DNA of 64,000 nucleotides from Planctomycetaceae bacterium (GTDB lineage Bacteria > Planctomycetota > SZUA-567): assembly GCA_021203245.1 (NCBI GenBank), contig JAJQBO010000092.1, positions 1 to 64,000 on the forward strand. The letters run 5' to 3'. The translations under genes and the position numbers were made by a program. Positions 9,058 to 18,044 of the stretch are shown here, one piece after another. The notes below the pieces were generated by a model, which saw nothing but the letters and a program-made list of their open reading frames with translations, was not told where the DNA came from and made no database searches. The number at the start of each line of letters is the position of its first letter. Positions within the stretch are counted from its first letter, which is position 1.

Positions 9058-12000
9058 ACATAACCAGGTTCGCCATCCAGCGGCCCATCTTCACGACGAT
9101 GGTGACGCTCATTGTCGTCATTATCGGGTCGATTTCGCTCCTGCGCCTCCCCATCGACCTGATGCCCGACATCACCAACCCCGTCGTCAGCATCCGCACC
9201 GAATATGAAAACGCCAGCCCCGAGGTTATCGAGGAACTCGTCACCCGCCCCATCGAAGAGGCGATGGCCGCCGTGCCGGGCGCGGAAGAGGTGACGTCCA
9301 ATTCGTCCGAAGGCAACTCTAACGTCACTGTCAAGTTCACCTGGGGCACCGACATCGACGTCGCCGTCTCCGACGTCCGGGACCGCATCGACCGCGTGAT
9401 CAACCGCCTGCCCGACGACTGCGACCGCCCCACCCTGTTCAAGTTCGACTTCGCCTCCATGCCCATCGTCTTTATGGGCATCTCGAGCGAGATGGACCCG
9501 GTGGAGATGCGCCGCCTCATTGAAGACCAGATCAAGTTCCGCATTGAATCCATCAACGGCGTCGCCTCCATGACCATCTTCGGCGGCCGCGAGCGCGAGG
9601 TGTCGGTCGACGTCGACCCCTACCGCCTCCGCGCCATGGGCGTTTCGCTGGACCGGGTCATGACCGTCCTCAAGCGCGCCAACATCAACCGTCCCGCCGG
9701 CTATGTCGACCAGGGCAATTTGGAAATCACCATCCGCGCCCCGGGTGAATTCGCCTCGGTCGAAGAAATCCGCGAAACCGTCATCGTCGTCCGGGACGGG
9801 GTTCCGGTGCGGATCGGCGATATCGCCACGGTGACGGACGGCATGAACCGCATCCGCCGCGTCGCCCGCATGGACGGGCAGGACTCGGTCCGCATCGCCG
9901 TCATGCGCCAGTCGGGCGCAAACACGGTGCAGGTCGCCGCGCGGGTGGTGGAAGAGGTCGAGCGGCTCCAGGCCGAATACCACAACCTGAACATCAAGAT
10001 AATCGTCAACTCGGCAGACTACATCAACAACTCCATCGCCAACGTCTCCTCTTCCGCCCTGTTGGGCGGCGGGCTGGCCGTCATCCTGGTGCTCCTGTTC
10101 CTCCGGAACATTCTTTCGACCCTGGTTATCGCCATCTCCATTCCCGTCTCCATCATCGCCACCTTCGCCGTCCTCTACCTGGACGGCCTGACCCTCAACC
10201 TGATGACCCTGGGAGGCCTCGCCCTCGGCGTCGGCATGCTGGTGGACAACTCCATCGTGGTGCTGGAAAATATCTACCGCATCTACGAGGAAGAAGGGCT
10301 TGAAGGCGCCGACGCGGCGGAAAAAGGCACGAACGAAGTGTTCGCCGCCATCATCGCCTCGACCCTCACGACCCTCGTCGTGTTCCTGCCGCTGACCTTC
10401 ATCGAAGGGATGGCGGGGCTGCTGTTCCGCGAATTCGCGCTGGTGGTGGCGTTCTCGCTTATCTGCTCCCTCGCCGCCGCCGTGCTGCTAGTCCCCATGC
10501 TCGCCACCCGCATGATCCGGCTGCAACGGTCCGAGCCGAGAAAGGGTTTTGTCAAACACGCCTTCGACGCGAGCGAAGCCGGCTTCCGCGCCATGGAAAA
10601 CGAGTACAAGGCCGCCATCCACTGGTGCCTTGAACACCGCTGGACCACCCTTGGCGTCACCTTCCTGCTGCTCCTCGGATCAATCACCCTCATGGGGAAA
10701 ATCGACGTCGAGCAGATGCCGAAGACGGACGAAGGCAACCTCCAGGTCAACGCCGAGATGGAGGTCGGCATCCGCCTCGGCCTCATGTCCGAGCGGATGC
10801 GCGAACTGGAGATGATGATTATGTAAAACATCCCCGAGGTGCGGGCCATCATCTCCAACGTCGGCGGCTCGTCCTGGCGCGGCGTCGCCACCAACCAGGC
10901 CGGCATCAACGTCCGCCTCGGCACCCGCCTCGAACGCCAGCGCCTTGGGCAACGCTCCACCGAGCAGGTCGCGCAGCAACTCCGGCGCATGTTCGCCGAC
11001 GTGCCGGGCATGGAAATCCGCGTCGCCGAGGGCCGCTCCTTCGGCCGCGGCGGGATGGGCGGCTCGTCCGAGCCGGTGGAAATCGATGTGCGCGGCTACG
11101 ACATGAATTTGTCGCAGGAAATCGCCCACCAGGTCCTGTCGATCGTCAGGGGCGTGCCGGGCGTCGTCGACGCCCGCATCACCCGGGAAGGCCGCATGCC
11201 CGAAGCGCAACTGCGCATCGACCGACGAAAAGCCGCCGATCTCGGCCTGTGGGTCGAGGACATCGCCACCTTCCTCGAAATCTGCATGGCGGGCAAAACC
11301 GCCGCCGAGTACCGCGTCGACGGCAAGGAATATCCCATCGAAGTGCGGCTGGTGAATTCGGAGAAAATGACCCTGGACGAGCTCCTCAGCCTGTCCATCA
11401 CCAACGTCGACGGTCGGCAGGTGTCGCTGCGGAACGTCGTCTCCATCGTCGACGAAAAAGGCCCCACCGTCATCGAGCGGAAAAACCAGCAGCGCGTCAC
11501 CTCCATCCGCGCCGCCCTGTCGGGTGAGCGCGCCCTCGGGTCGGTCATGGACGAACTCAAGGAAGCGCTGCGGCTCATTCCCATGCCGAACGGTTTTATC
11601 ATCGAGTACGGCACCGAATACCAGGACCAGACCGACATGATGCAGGACCTCGTCTTCGGCGTTATCCTCGCGCTGGTCCTCGTCTACATGGTCATGGCCT
11701 GCCAGTTCGAAAGCCTCCGCGACCCGTTCGTCGTCATGTTCTCGGTGCCGCTGGCCGCCATCGGCGTCCTCACCATCCTGTTCATGACCAACACCACCAT
11801 CAACCTCCAGTCGATGATCGGCTGCATCATGCTGGGCGGCATCGTCGTCAACAACGCCATCATCCTGGTGGATTACGCCAACCTGCTGCGCCGCCGCGAC
11901 GGCTTCAAAGTCCGTAACGCCCTCGAGGAATCCGGCCGCCGCCGCCTGCGGCCCATTCTCATGACCGCCCTCACCACTATCCTCGGCCTGGTGCCGCTGG

Positions 12001-12179
12001 CCCTGGGCTGGGGCGACGGCGGCGAAGCGCAAGCGCCGATGGCGCGGGCGGTGGTGGGCGGGCTGACCACCTCCACCCTTATCACCCTGCTGGTGGTGCC
12101 GGTGGTGTACTCGCTTATCGAAACGCGGCGGGAAATCGAGGGGAGAACCAGCAAGCGGCTGCAAGCCGTCAAGGACTAG
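9054..12179 (+). pseudogene. RND efflux permease (AcrB/MdtB type) interrupted by an in-frame TAA
   Basis: The full reading frame spans 1042 codons, the usual length for HAE-type RND pumps. Features include the N-terminal ITRFAIQRPIFTTMVTLIVV helix, porter domains, the central LALGVGMLVDNSIVVLENIYR helix (TM4, with the proton-relay Asp), and the mirror half ending [22 protein letters not shown] stop at 10824-10826 falls in frame just after the second-half porter region begins (MMIM, stop, NIPEVRAIISNVGG), and coding resumes in the same frame without indel. As read, only the 590-residue N-terminal half could be made. A single A-to-T change of an AAA codon would explain it. It could be a real nonsense mutation or a sequencing error. 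Confidence 0.9.
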
Positions 12180-12191
12180 CAAGGACGAGCC

Positions 12192-12962
12192 ATGCGCGCC
12201 CTTTTTGACGCCCACTGCCACCTCGATCCCGAAAACGGCGATGTCGCAGTTTCGTCGACAAAAATATGTAAAACCGAGCCGGTCGCCGTGTGCGGCCGGC
12301 TTTTGTGCGCGGTCGAGCCGGACGAATTCCCGCGCGTCGAAGCGGCGGCTTCCGAGTGGCCCCGCACGTGGCTCGCCTTTGGCGTGCATCCGTGGTACAG
12401 CGCCACCGCCGTCGCGGCTGGCGGATGGCGAGAAACGGTGGAAACGGCTTTGCATCGACACCCGGGCGCGTGGGTCGGGGAGATCGGCCTCGACGGATTG
12501 AAGCTGGACCGCTCGCCCATGGACGATCAGGAGACGGTGTTCCGCGCCCATCTGCGGCTCGCCAAGGATTTCAACAGGCCGGTCAATTTGCACTGCGTCA
12601 AGGCGTGGGAACCGCTGGTCGCGGCGTTGGACTCGCGCTATCTCGCGGACGGGGCGCGGCCGTTTATCATGCATTCCTTTGCCGGGCCGTACCAGTTTGT
12701 CGAAGCGCTGGCCGAGCGGGGCGCGTATTTCACCGTCGGCCAGCTTGCCGCGCGGCAGGATTCCCGCAAAGGGCGGGAACGCGCGGCCCTGTTCCCCGAA
12801 GACCGGCTCCTGCTCGAGTCCGACTCGTTTCTTGTTCCCGGCAGTGATGATGTGCACGAACTTTCCCACGCCCTCAATTGGCTCGCGGATGTGCGCGGAA
12901 CAAACGCCGAAAGCCTGGCCGCGATTCTCTGCGACAACGCCGCCCGGTTATTTCCCTCCTGA
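12192..12962 (+). CDS. TatD family metal-dependent hydrolase
   Basis: A 256-residue amidohydrolase-fold protein of the TatD/YcfH family, which includes metal-dependent DNases and deacylases. The metal-binding HxH is in FDAHCHLDP at the very N-terminus. The metal-bridging Glu is in WVGEIGLDG, metal-site His residues appear in NLHCVKAWE and IMHSFAG, and the final Asp lies in LLLESDS (LLLETDSP in typical members). An AAGGA ribosome-binding site sits just upstream of the ATG, 12 nt after the RND permease stop, so it may be the last gene of that operon. The length is normal for the family. The physiological substrate cannot be decided from sequence. Confidence 0.9.
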   Translation: MRALFDAHCHLDPENGDVAVSSTKICKTEPVAVCGRLLCAVEPDEFPRVEAAASEWPRTWLAFGVHPWYSATAVAAGGWRETVETALHRHPGAWVGEIGLDGLKLDRSPMDDQETVFRAHLRLAKDFNRPVNLHCVKAWEPLVAALDSRYLADGARPFIMHSFAGPYQFVEALAERGAYFTVGQLAARQDSRKGRERAALFPEDRLLLESDSFLVPGSDDVHELSHALNWLADVRGTNAESLAAILCDNAARLFPS

Positions 12963-13073
12963 CTCCACTTGCCGAAATTCCGAAAATAGGCGACAGTATG
13001 CCGGTACCTCCATCGCGGCGGGGCGGAGTGCCTTGCGCGGCGGAGCGTACCACACTGGAGAAAAGGAGATCCC

Positions 13074-13904
13074 ATGCAGACAAACCGCTTCGCCCTAGGG
13101 CTCGCGCTCGCGGCCGTGTTCCTCGCCGCCGCCGCCCTGCCAGCCGCCGAAAAACCCGAACGCGCCACCGATGACGAGGGCAACCTCCTTATCGCCGCCG
13201 TCGCCTGGAAACAGACGGCGGCCGAATACCGCGCCCTCTATTACCAGGGCTTCAACATCGCCCGCCTCCACCTCGACAACGCCCTCTGCGACCGGAGGCC
13301 GGGCGACAAGCCCCTCGCCGTCATTACCGACGTCGACGACACCATCTTGAGCGCCGTCAACTTCTGGGGCCACCTGGTCGGCACCGGCAAGGATTTCTTC
13401 GACGACGACATCTGGGACAAGTGGGTCGAGGCCGACCGCTTCGAAGCCATGCCGGGCGCGCTCGACTTCTTCAAGTACGCGGCCGACAACGGCGTCGAAG
13501 TTTTCTACGTCACGAACCGCGACCAGGGCGAAAACACCTACGCCCTCGCCACCCGCAACCTCCAGACCCACGGCTTCCCCTTTGTCGACGAAAAGCACCT
13601 GATCGTGCAACGCGACACCTCGAACAAGGAGACGCCGCAACAGGCCATCGCCGAAGAATACCAGGTGGTGGTGATGCTTGGCGACAACCTCAACGACTTT
13701 GCCCGCAAGTACTACGTCAAAGACGTGGACGAGCGCCTCGCCCTGATGGAAGAGGACCGCGCCCTCTACGGCACCAAGTACATCGTCTTCCCCAATCCCA
13801 CCGACGGCCACTGGATGCGCGCCATCTTCGGCGATTCCGAACCGCCCCCGAGCGAAGACAACCGCCGGACCTTCAAGGCGGCGGCGACGCGGTCGGCGTG
13901 GTAA
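13074..13904 (+). CDS. Exported HAD acid phosphatase, 5'-nucleotidase e(P4)-like (class C)
   Basis: The 276-residue product begins with a signal peptide (residues 1-25, ALGLALAAVFLAAAALPAA, cleavage near AEKP). There is no Cys lipobox, unlike the lipoprotein prototype of Haemophilus. The class C/HAD-IIIB catalytic motif VITDVDDTILS places Asp86 and Asp88 as nucleophile and acid/base. FYVTNRDQGE is motif II, and VMLGDNLNDF supplies the metal-binding acidic pair. Such enzymes dephosphorylate nucleoside monophosphates or other phosphomonoesters in the periplasm. An AAGGAG ribosome-binding site precedes the ATG and a strong intrinsic terminator follows 34 nt after the stop, so the transcript ends here. 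Confidence 0.9.
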   Translation: MQTNRFALGLALAAVFLAAAALPAAEKPERATDDEGNLLIAAVAWKQTAAEYRALYYQGFNIARLHLDNALCDRRPGDKPLAVITDVDDTILSAVNFWGHLVGTGKDFFDDDIWDKWVEADRFEAMPGALDFFKYAADNGVEVFYVTNRDQGENTYALATRNLQTHGFPFVDEKHLIVQRDTSNKETPQQAIAEEYQVVVMLGDNLNDFARKYYVKDVDERLALMEEDRALYGTKYIVFPNPTDGHWMRAIFGDSEPPPSEDNRRTFKAAATRSAW

Positions 13905-13937
13905 TGCGACGTGCGGGACCATTACGATAGTCAAAAA

Positions 13938-13968
13938 AAGGGACGCCGCGATGGCGTCCCTTTTTTTC
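13938..13968 (+). terminator. Rho-independent terminator after the acid phosphatase gene
   Basis: A perfect 8-bp stem GGGACGCC / GGCGTCCC (13940-13947 with 13953-13960) and a 5-nt loop is followed by seven T residues and preceded by seven A residues, so it may act in both directions. Confidence 0.92.
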
Positions 13969-14034
13969 CTGTTTGGCCTTTTTGACGACGCTTCTGCCAG
14001 CCATTTTCACCAATCCATCCCAACCTCCCTCAAC

Positions 14035-14214
14035 CGTCACCCCGGCGGAAAAAACCTCCGCTGCATCTCAAACGGGAAGTTGTGACGGGGCAAGGCGGGT
14101 TGGACGCGGACGGCAGGGAATCCTGAATCGCATTGCAGCACAGGGTCATTCGCACCTTGCCCCGGCACAACCACACGCGTGCCCGCTGGTCGACGATTCA
14201 CCGCCGGGGTGACG
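14035..14214. repeat. Palindromic repeat, family A (full copy)
   Basis: The termini CGTCACCCCGGCG (14035-14047) and CGCCGGGGTGACG (14202-14214) match the copy at 2676-2849. The right half repeats the inner TTGCCCCGGCACAACCACACG, while the left half is diverged (TGTGACGGGGCAA). It occupies the non-coding gap between the acid-phosphatase terminator and hisD. The remaining 14215-14300 shows nothing recognisable. Confidence 0.8.
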
Positions 14215-14301
14215 TGTGTGGGTGCCGATATGGACACTTTTGCGATGATTGACTAAAGGCAAAACAACTGAATAGAGATCGTTCCTCGTTTGATCCGTCC
14301 G

Positions 14302-14361
14302 CTGGATCCCCGCGAACGCGGGGACCCAGAGGACCTGTCATAAAATGAACGGAGGTACATG
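14302..14361. repeat. Family B palindromic repeat, half copy
   Basis: CCCCGCGAACGCGGGG (14308-14323) is a perfect palindromic arm. It is followed by ACCCAGAGG and a GAACGGAGGTACATGCCC stretch like the interior of the complete family B copies near 781 and 51055. The opposite arm is missing. Confidence 0.65.
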
Positions 14362-14380
14362 CCCGCCGCCCCGCTCTTCC

Positions 14381-15679
14381 TCACCCGAGATCGTTCATCC
14401 GCACCCGTATCGCATTCGCGTGGGCGGTCAACCCTTCCTTCTCGGCCATGAGGATAATGCGCCCGCCGTTGTCCCGCAGGCTTTCGGACGAATAGTCGAT
14501 GACCGACATGTCTTTCTGGAAATCCGCCACGCCGAGACTGGACGAGAACCGCGCCGCGCCGGTGGTCGGCAGGACGTGGTTGGTGCCGGCGAAATAGTCT
14601 CCAACCGGCTCCGACGACCAGGGACCGAGGAACACCGCCCCGGCGTTGACGACGTGATGCAGGAGCCGGCGCGGTTCGGCCGTCTGAATCTCGAGATGTT
14701 CCGGCGCGATGACGTTGGCGGCGTCCACCGCCGTCAGCAGGTCGGGACAGACGAAGATGCCGCCGTACCGGGTGAGGGCGCGGCGGACGGCGTCGGCGCG
14801 GGTGAGCGATTCGGTCATCCGCTCCGTCTCGTCCGCGACGGCGCGGGCGAGGTCGTCGCTGTCGGTCAACACGACGCCGGACTCGTAGCCTGAACCGTGC
14901 TCGACCTGCGACAACAGGTCGGCGGCGATGTAGCGCGGGTTGGCGGTGTCGTCGGCGATGATGACGATTTCCGACGGGCCGGCGACCGAGTCGAGCCCCA
15001 CCATGCCGAAGACCTGACGCTTGGCGGTGGCGACATAGGCGTTGCCCGGACCGACGATCTTGTCGACGCGGCGGATGGGCGCCGCGCCAAAGGCGAAGGC
15101 GGCAATCGCCTGCGCCCCGCCCAACCGGTAGATTTCGTCCACGCCCAGGTGTCCGGCAGTGGCGAGCATATACGGGTCGATCGTGCCGTCCCTGCGGGGC
15201 GGAATGGCGACGGCTATCTGCCGGACGCCCGCCAACTGCGCCGGGACGACGTTCATGATGAGGGACGAAAACAGCGGCGCGGTCCCGGCCGGGCAGTAGA
15301 CGCCCACCCGGAAGATGGGGAGCACGCGCTTCGCCAGGGTGACGCCGTCCGCCCCGTTCACCTCGTAGCCCCGACGCACCTGCGGCTGGTGGAAGGTCCG
15401 GACATTGTCGGCGGCACGCCGGACGGCATCGAGAAATTCCGGTTCGACCCGCGCTGTCGCCGCCGCGACGGCATCGGCCGGAATGCGGAGCGCCGAAGCG
15501 TCGGCAAGCGGCGCATCGAAGCGGTTGGCATAATCGACAAGGGCGTCTGTCCCGCGTTTCCGGATATCGCCAAGAATGGCGGCGACGGCGGCGCCGATTT
15601 CGTCGTCAATGTCGGCGGCGCGGCCGACTATGGCCAGAAACTGCGGTTCGGCAGGCGAAAACGTTCGGATCGGCAGCAT
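14381..15679 (-). CDS. hisD: Histidinol dehydrogenase
   Basis: HisD catalyses the last two steps of histidine synthesis, oxidising L-histidinol to L-histidine with two NAD+ and Zn2+. The 432-residue product from the ATG at 15679 has the family signatures in order: VRRGYEVNGADGV near residue 100, the YCPAGTAPLFSSLIMNVVPA segment (usual YxPGGxAxYPS), a VDKIVGPGNAYVATAKRQVFG block, GPSEIVIIADD, the zinc-site region LLSQVEHGSG (Q and H ligands), and EHLEI near the C-terminus. A TGGGAG ribosome-binding site supports this start over the ATG 10 codons upstream. No other his genes are nearby, so histidine synthesis is dispersed in this genome. Confidence 0.94.
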   Translation of the reverse strand: MLPIRTFSPAEPQFLAIVGRAADIDDEIGAAVAAILGDIRKRGTDALVDYANRFDAPLADASALRIPADAVAAATARVEPEFLDAVRRAADNVRTFHQPQVRRGYEVNGADGVTLAKRVLPIFRVGVYCPAGTAPLFSSLIMNVVPAQLAGVRQIAVAIPPRRDGTIDPYMLATAGHLGVDEIYRLGGAQAIAAFAFGAAPIRRVDKIVGPGNAYVATAKRQVFGMVGLDSVAGPSEIVIIADDTANPRYIAADLLSQVEHGSGYESGVVLTDSDDLARAVADETERMTESLTRADAVRRALTRYGGIFVCPDLLTAVDAANVIAPEHLEIQTAEPRRLLHHVVNAGAVFLGPWSSEPVGDYFAGTNHVLPTTGAARFSSSLGVADFQKDMSVIDYSSESLRDNGGRIILMAEKEGLTAHANAIRVRMNDLG

Positions 15680-15699
15680 GATTACTCCCATACACCATG

Positions 15700-15731
15700 A
15701 AAAAAGCACCTTCCCGGTTCGGGCGGGTGCT
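15700..15731 (-). terminator. Intrinsic terminator between the SQDDIDALF-repeat gene and hisD
   Basis: On the minus strand AGCACC...GGTGCT forms a stem enclosing a GC-rich loop (itself able to pair as CCCG/CGGG) followed by six T residues. It lies 30 nt beyond the stop of the upstream gene and 20 nt before hisD. Confidence 0.75.
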
Positions 15732-15761
15732 CGTGATTTTTTTCTTCACCCCGTGCTGTTC

Positions 15762-17921
15762 CTATTTGTTCGCAGCCAGGGTCTTGTCGCGGTACTCGGC
15801 CCACTGCTTGTCGGAAGTGACAAACGAGAACCTGCCGCGAAGGTCCAGGAACAGGCGCCAGATGTCGCCGCTCAGGCGGTTGATGAGCTTCAACCGCACC
15901 AGGTTGTGGAGGAAGTCGAACATGTGGACGTAAAACACTTCCGATTCGCCCGATTCCATCCCGCGCGAGCGGTCGGTGGATTCCTGAATCGTCCGCAAGC
16001 CTTCGAGCAGACGCGCGAGATCGACCAGGTGATCGGCGACTTCGGGACGGCGCAGCGCCTGGTTCTGGTAGATCTTCCGCATCAGGCTGCCGGCGGTGGC
16101 GCTGGCTTCGCGAAGAAGGGCGCTGGCGACATCGACCGCCTGGACGAGATTGTAGGTCGACAGCGCGGTCTCGAACGAGACGATTTCCGCCTTCTGCGGC
16201 GCGACCGCGTTGGGTCCCTTGACGCCCGCCGCCTCGCGGCCGAGCGACTTGAGGGCGTCGTCGGGATCCTCCTGGCCGAGGGCAGCCATGAGGGAGGCGC
16301 GGAGATTCGCCAAAACCGGCACCTGGTCCTCGCCCACCTGGAGACGGTCGACCTGCTTCAAGGCCTCGTGCGCGCCGCTCGTTCTGGCCTCGAGTTCCGA
16401 CTCCAGCCGGCGCACCAGCCGGTGCAGTTCGTCGATAAACAGCGACGACGCCTGACCCGACGACTGGGACTGCATGGCCTGGATTTCCTTCTCGCGGTTT
16501 TCCAGGGCGCGCTGGATGCGGAGGCGTTCCATCCGTTCCGACTCGACCTCGTTCTTGAGGCGGTCGACCTCGAAGCGGACGCGGCGGCTCTCGATATCCA
16601 CCCCGGTCGCCTGGTTGCGGGCGCGGGTGAGTTCGTCCTTGAGCGCTTCCGATTCGGCCCCGAGCAGCTTGACCCTGCTCTCGAGTTCGCGAATCTTGGC
16701 CTGGTAGGTGGTCTCGAGCGTGCGGAGCGATTCCTCGCTCGCGACCTTGCCGCCCTCGACCTCGCCAAGGCGCATCCGCAAGTCGTCGACCTGCGCGGTC
16801 AGGGCTTCCTTTTCGGCCTGCAGGCCGGAGCGGCGGCGCTCTTCCGCGAGGGCGCGGGAGCGCAGTTCCTTTGCTTCCGCGTCGGCGGCGATCCACGCCT
16901 GCATATAGCCGTGGGCTTTTTCCGACATGGCGGTCAGGAGGGCGTTGATCTGGTTGGCGACGCTTTCCACCTCGCCGGCGCCGTAGAGGACCGAAAATTC
17001 CTTGCGCGCTCCGGCGGCGTTGGCGATGTCCGCCGCCGACGGCTGGGGCATGGCATGGCTCTGGGGCGGCGGCACCGACGCGATGACAGACGGCGGTTCG
17101 GGCGGCGGCGGCACGGCGGCCGCCTGGGCCTGGGCCAGTTCCAGCGATGCGTGGGGGCTCATGACCACCGTCGCCTCGGGTTGAATGTCGGTATCGGGCT
17201 TCGGCTTGGGGGGAGGCGGCGGCGGGGCGGCTTCGGCGACCTGGCGAAGCAGCTCTTCCATGTCGATATCGTCGACGTTTGTTTCGGAGGCGTCCGCGCC
17301 CCCGCTTTCGCCTGCGTCCGCCGCTGCGGCGGCGGGTATCTCCGGTTCGGCGGCGGCGGCTGTCTCCTGCTCGATGGAGGAAAGGAGTTCGTCGAGGTTG
17401 TCGGCTTCACCCAGCGTGTCGTCCTGGGCCGCCTCGGCTGCCTGGGCCGCTTCGGCGGCGTTGAGGGCTTCTTCGACCGGGTCAGGCTCGGCCGGTTCGA
17501 GATCGGGTTCCGGCACTGCCTCGGTTTTGGATGATTCGGCCTCGACAGCGCCGAAAAGCGCGTCGAGATCGTCCTGGCTGGCCGAGCCGGTGTCTTCTTC
17601 TTCCACCGCGGATTCCACCGCGGGAGCGGGTTCGTCCGACCCGCCGACAGCGGCGAACAGGGCGTCGATATCGTCCTGGTTGGCGACGCCCGCCTCGTCG
17701 CCGCCCGCCGTTTCGTCGGTGGCTGGCGCGGGCGCGGGTTCGGCCGGACCGGCGGCATCGTCGACGCCCGCCGCGGCGAACAGGGCGTCTATGTCGTCCT
17801 GGCTGGCCGGACCGGTGAGATCGGCCGGCGGCTGCGGCGTCGGGGCCGCGGCGGCATCGTCGTCGCCGCCCAGGCCGCCCGCAAGCAGTTTATCGATGTC
17901 GTCCTGGTTGAAATCGGCCAT
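15762..17921 (-). CDS. Coiled-coil protein with repeated FliM-like SQDDIDALF motifs
   Basis: The product is about 719 residues. Its first 250 residues are acidic, Ala/Pro-rich and low in complexity, but contain six short amphipathic motifs: FNQDDIDKLLAGG at the start, SQDDIDALFAAAG, NQDDIDALFAAVGG, SQDDLDALFGAVE, DNLDELLSSIE and VDDIDMEELLRQV. The SQDDIDALL-type peptide is the N-terminal signature of flagellar FliM, where it binds CheY-P; no FliM core domain is present here. The remainder is a long coiled coil (about residues 290-520, rich in REKEIQAMQSQ-like heptads) and a helical C-terminus ending near a W-rich GDIWRLFLDLRGRFSF segment. The start at 17921 was chosen because the first motif follows it directly; an ATG at 17969 is possible. 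Function unknown; tandem peptide docking is an inference. Confidence 0.7.
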   Translation of the reverse strand: MADFNQDDIDKLLAGGLGGDDDAAAAPTPQPPADLTGPASQDDIDALFAAAGVDDAAGPAEPAPAPATDETAGGDEAGVANQDDIDALFAAVGGSDEPAPAVESAVEEEDTGSASQDDLDALFGAVEAESSKTEAVPEPDLEPAEPDPVEEALNAAEAAQAAEAAQDDTLGEADNLDELLSSIEQETAAAAEPEIPAAAAADAGESGGADASETNVDDIDMEELLRQVAEAAPPPPPPKPKPDTDIQPEATVVMSPHASLELAQAQAAAVPPPPEPPSVIASVPPPQSHAMPQPSAADIANAAGARKEFSVLYGAGEVESVANQINALLTAMSEKAHGYMQAWIAADAEAKELRSRALAEERRRSGLQAEKEALTAQVDDLRMRLGEVEGGKVASEESLRTLETTYQAKIRELESRVKLLGAESEALKDELTRARNQATGVDIESRRVRFEVDRLKNEVESERMERLRIQRALENREKEIQAMQSQSSGQASSLFIDELHRLVRRLESELEARTSGAHEALKQVDRLQVGEDQVPVLANLRASLMAALGQEDPDDALKSLGREAAGVKGPNAVAPQKAEIVSFETALSTYNLVQAVDVASALLREASATAGSLMRKIYQNQALRRPEVADHLVDLARLLEGLRTIQESTDRSRGMESGESEVFYVHMFDFLHNLVRLKLINRLSGDIWRLFLDLRGRFSFVTSDKQWAEYRDKTLAANK

Positions 17922-18044
17922 CAGCCCCCCGTCCTCTTTGCAGCATGGCGGCCCCCAGATTTCTGCCACCGAATAGAAACAAATTCGGAACTATCTTACC
18001 CAAATCCAAGCCCCGATGCAACATCGACTTGCAAACCCGGCGGG

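Noticed and set aside
10680-12869. Long minus-strand frame opposite the RND permease and TatD genes
   Set aside because: Composition is typical of antisense translation (His/Asp/Gly/Ala-rich), and it overlaps two well-supported plus-strand genes.
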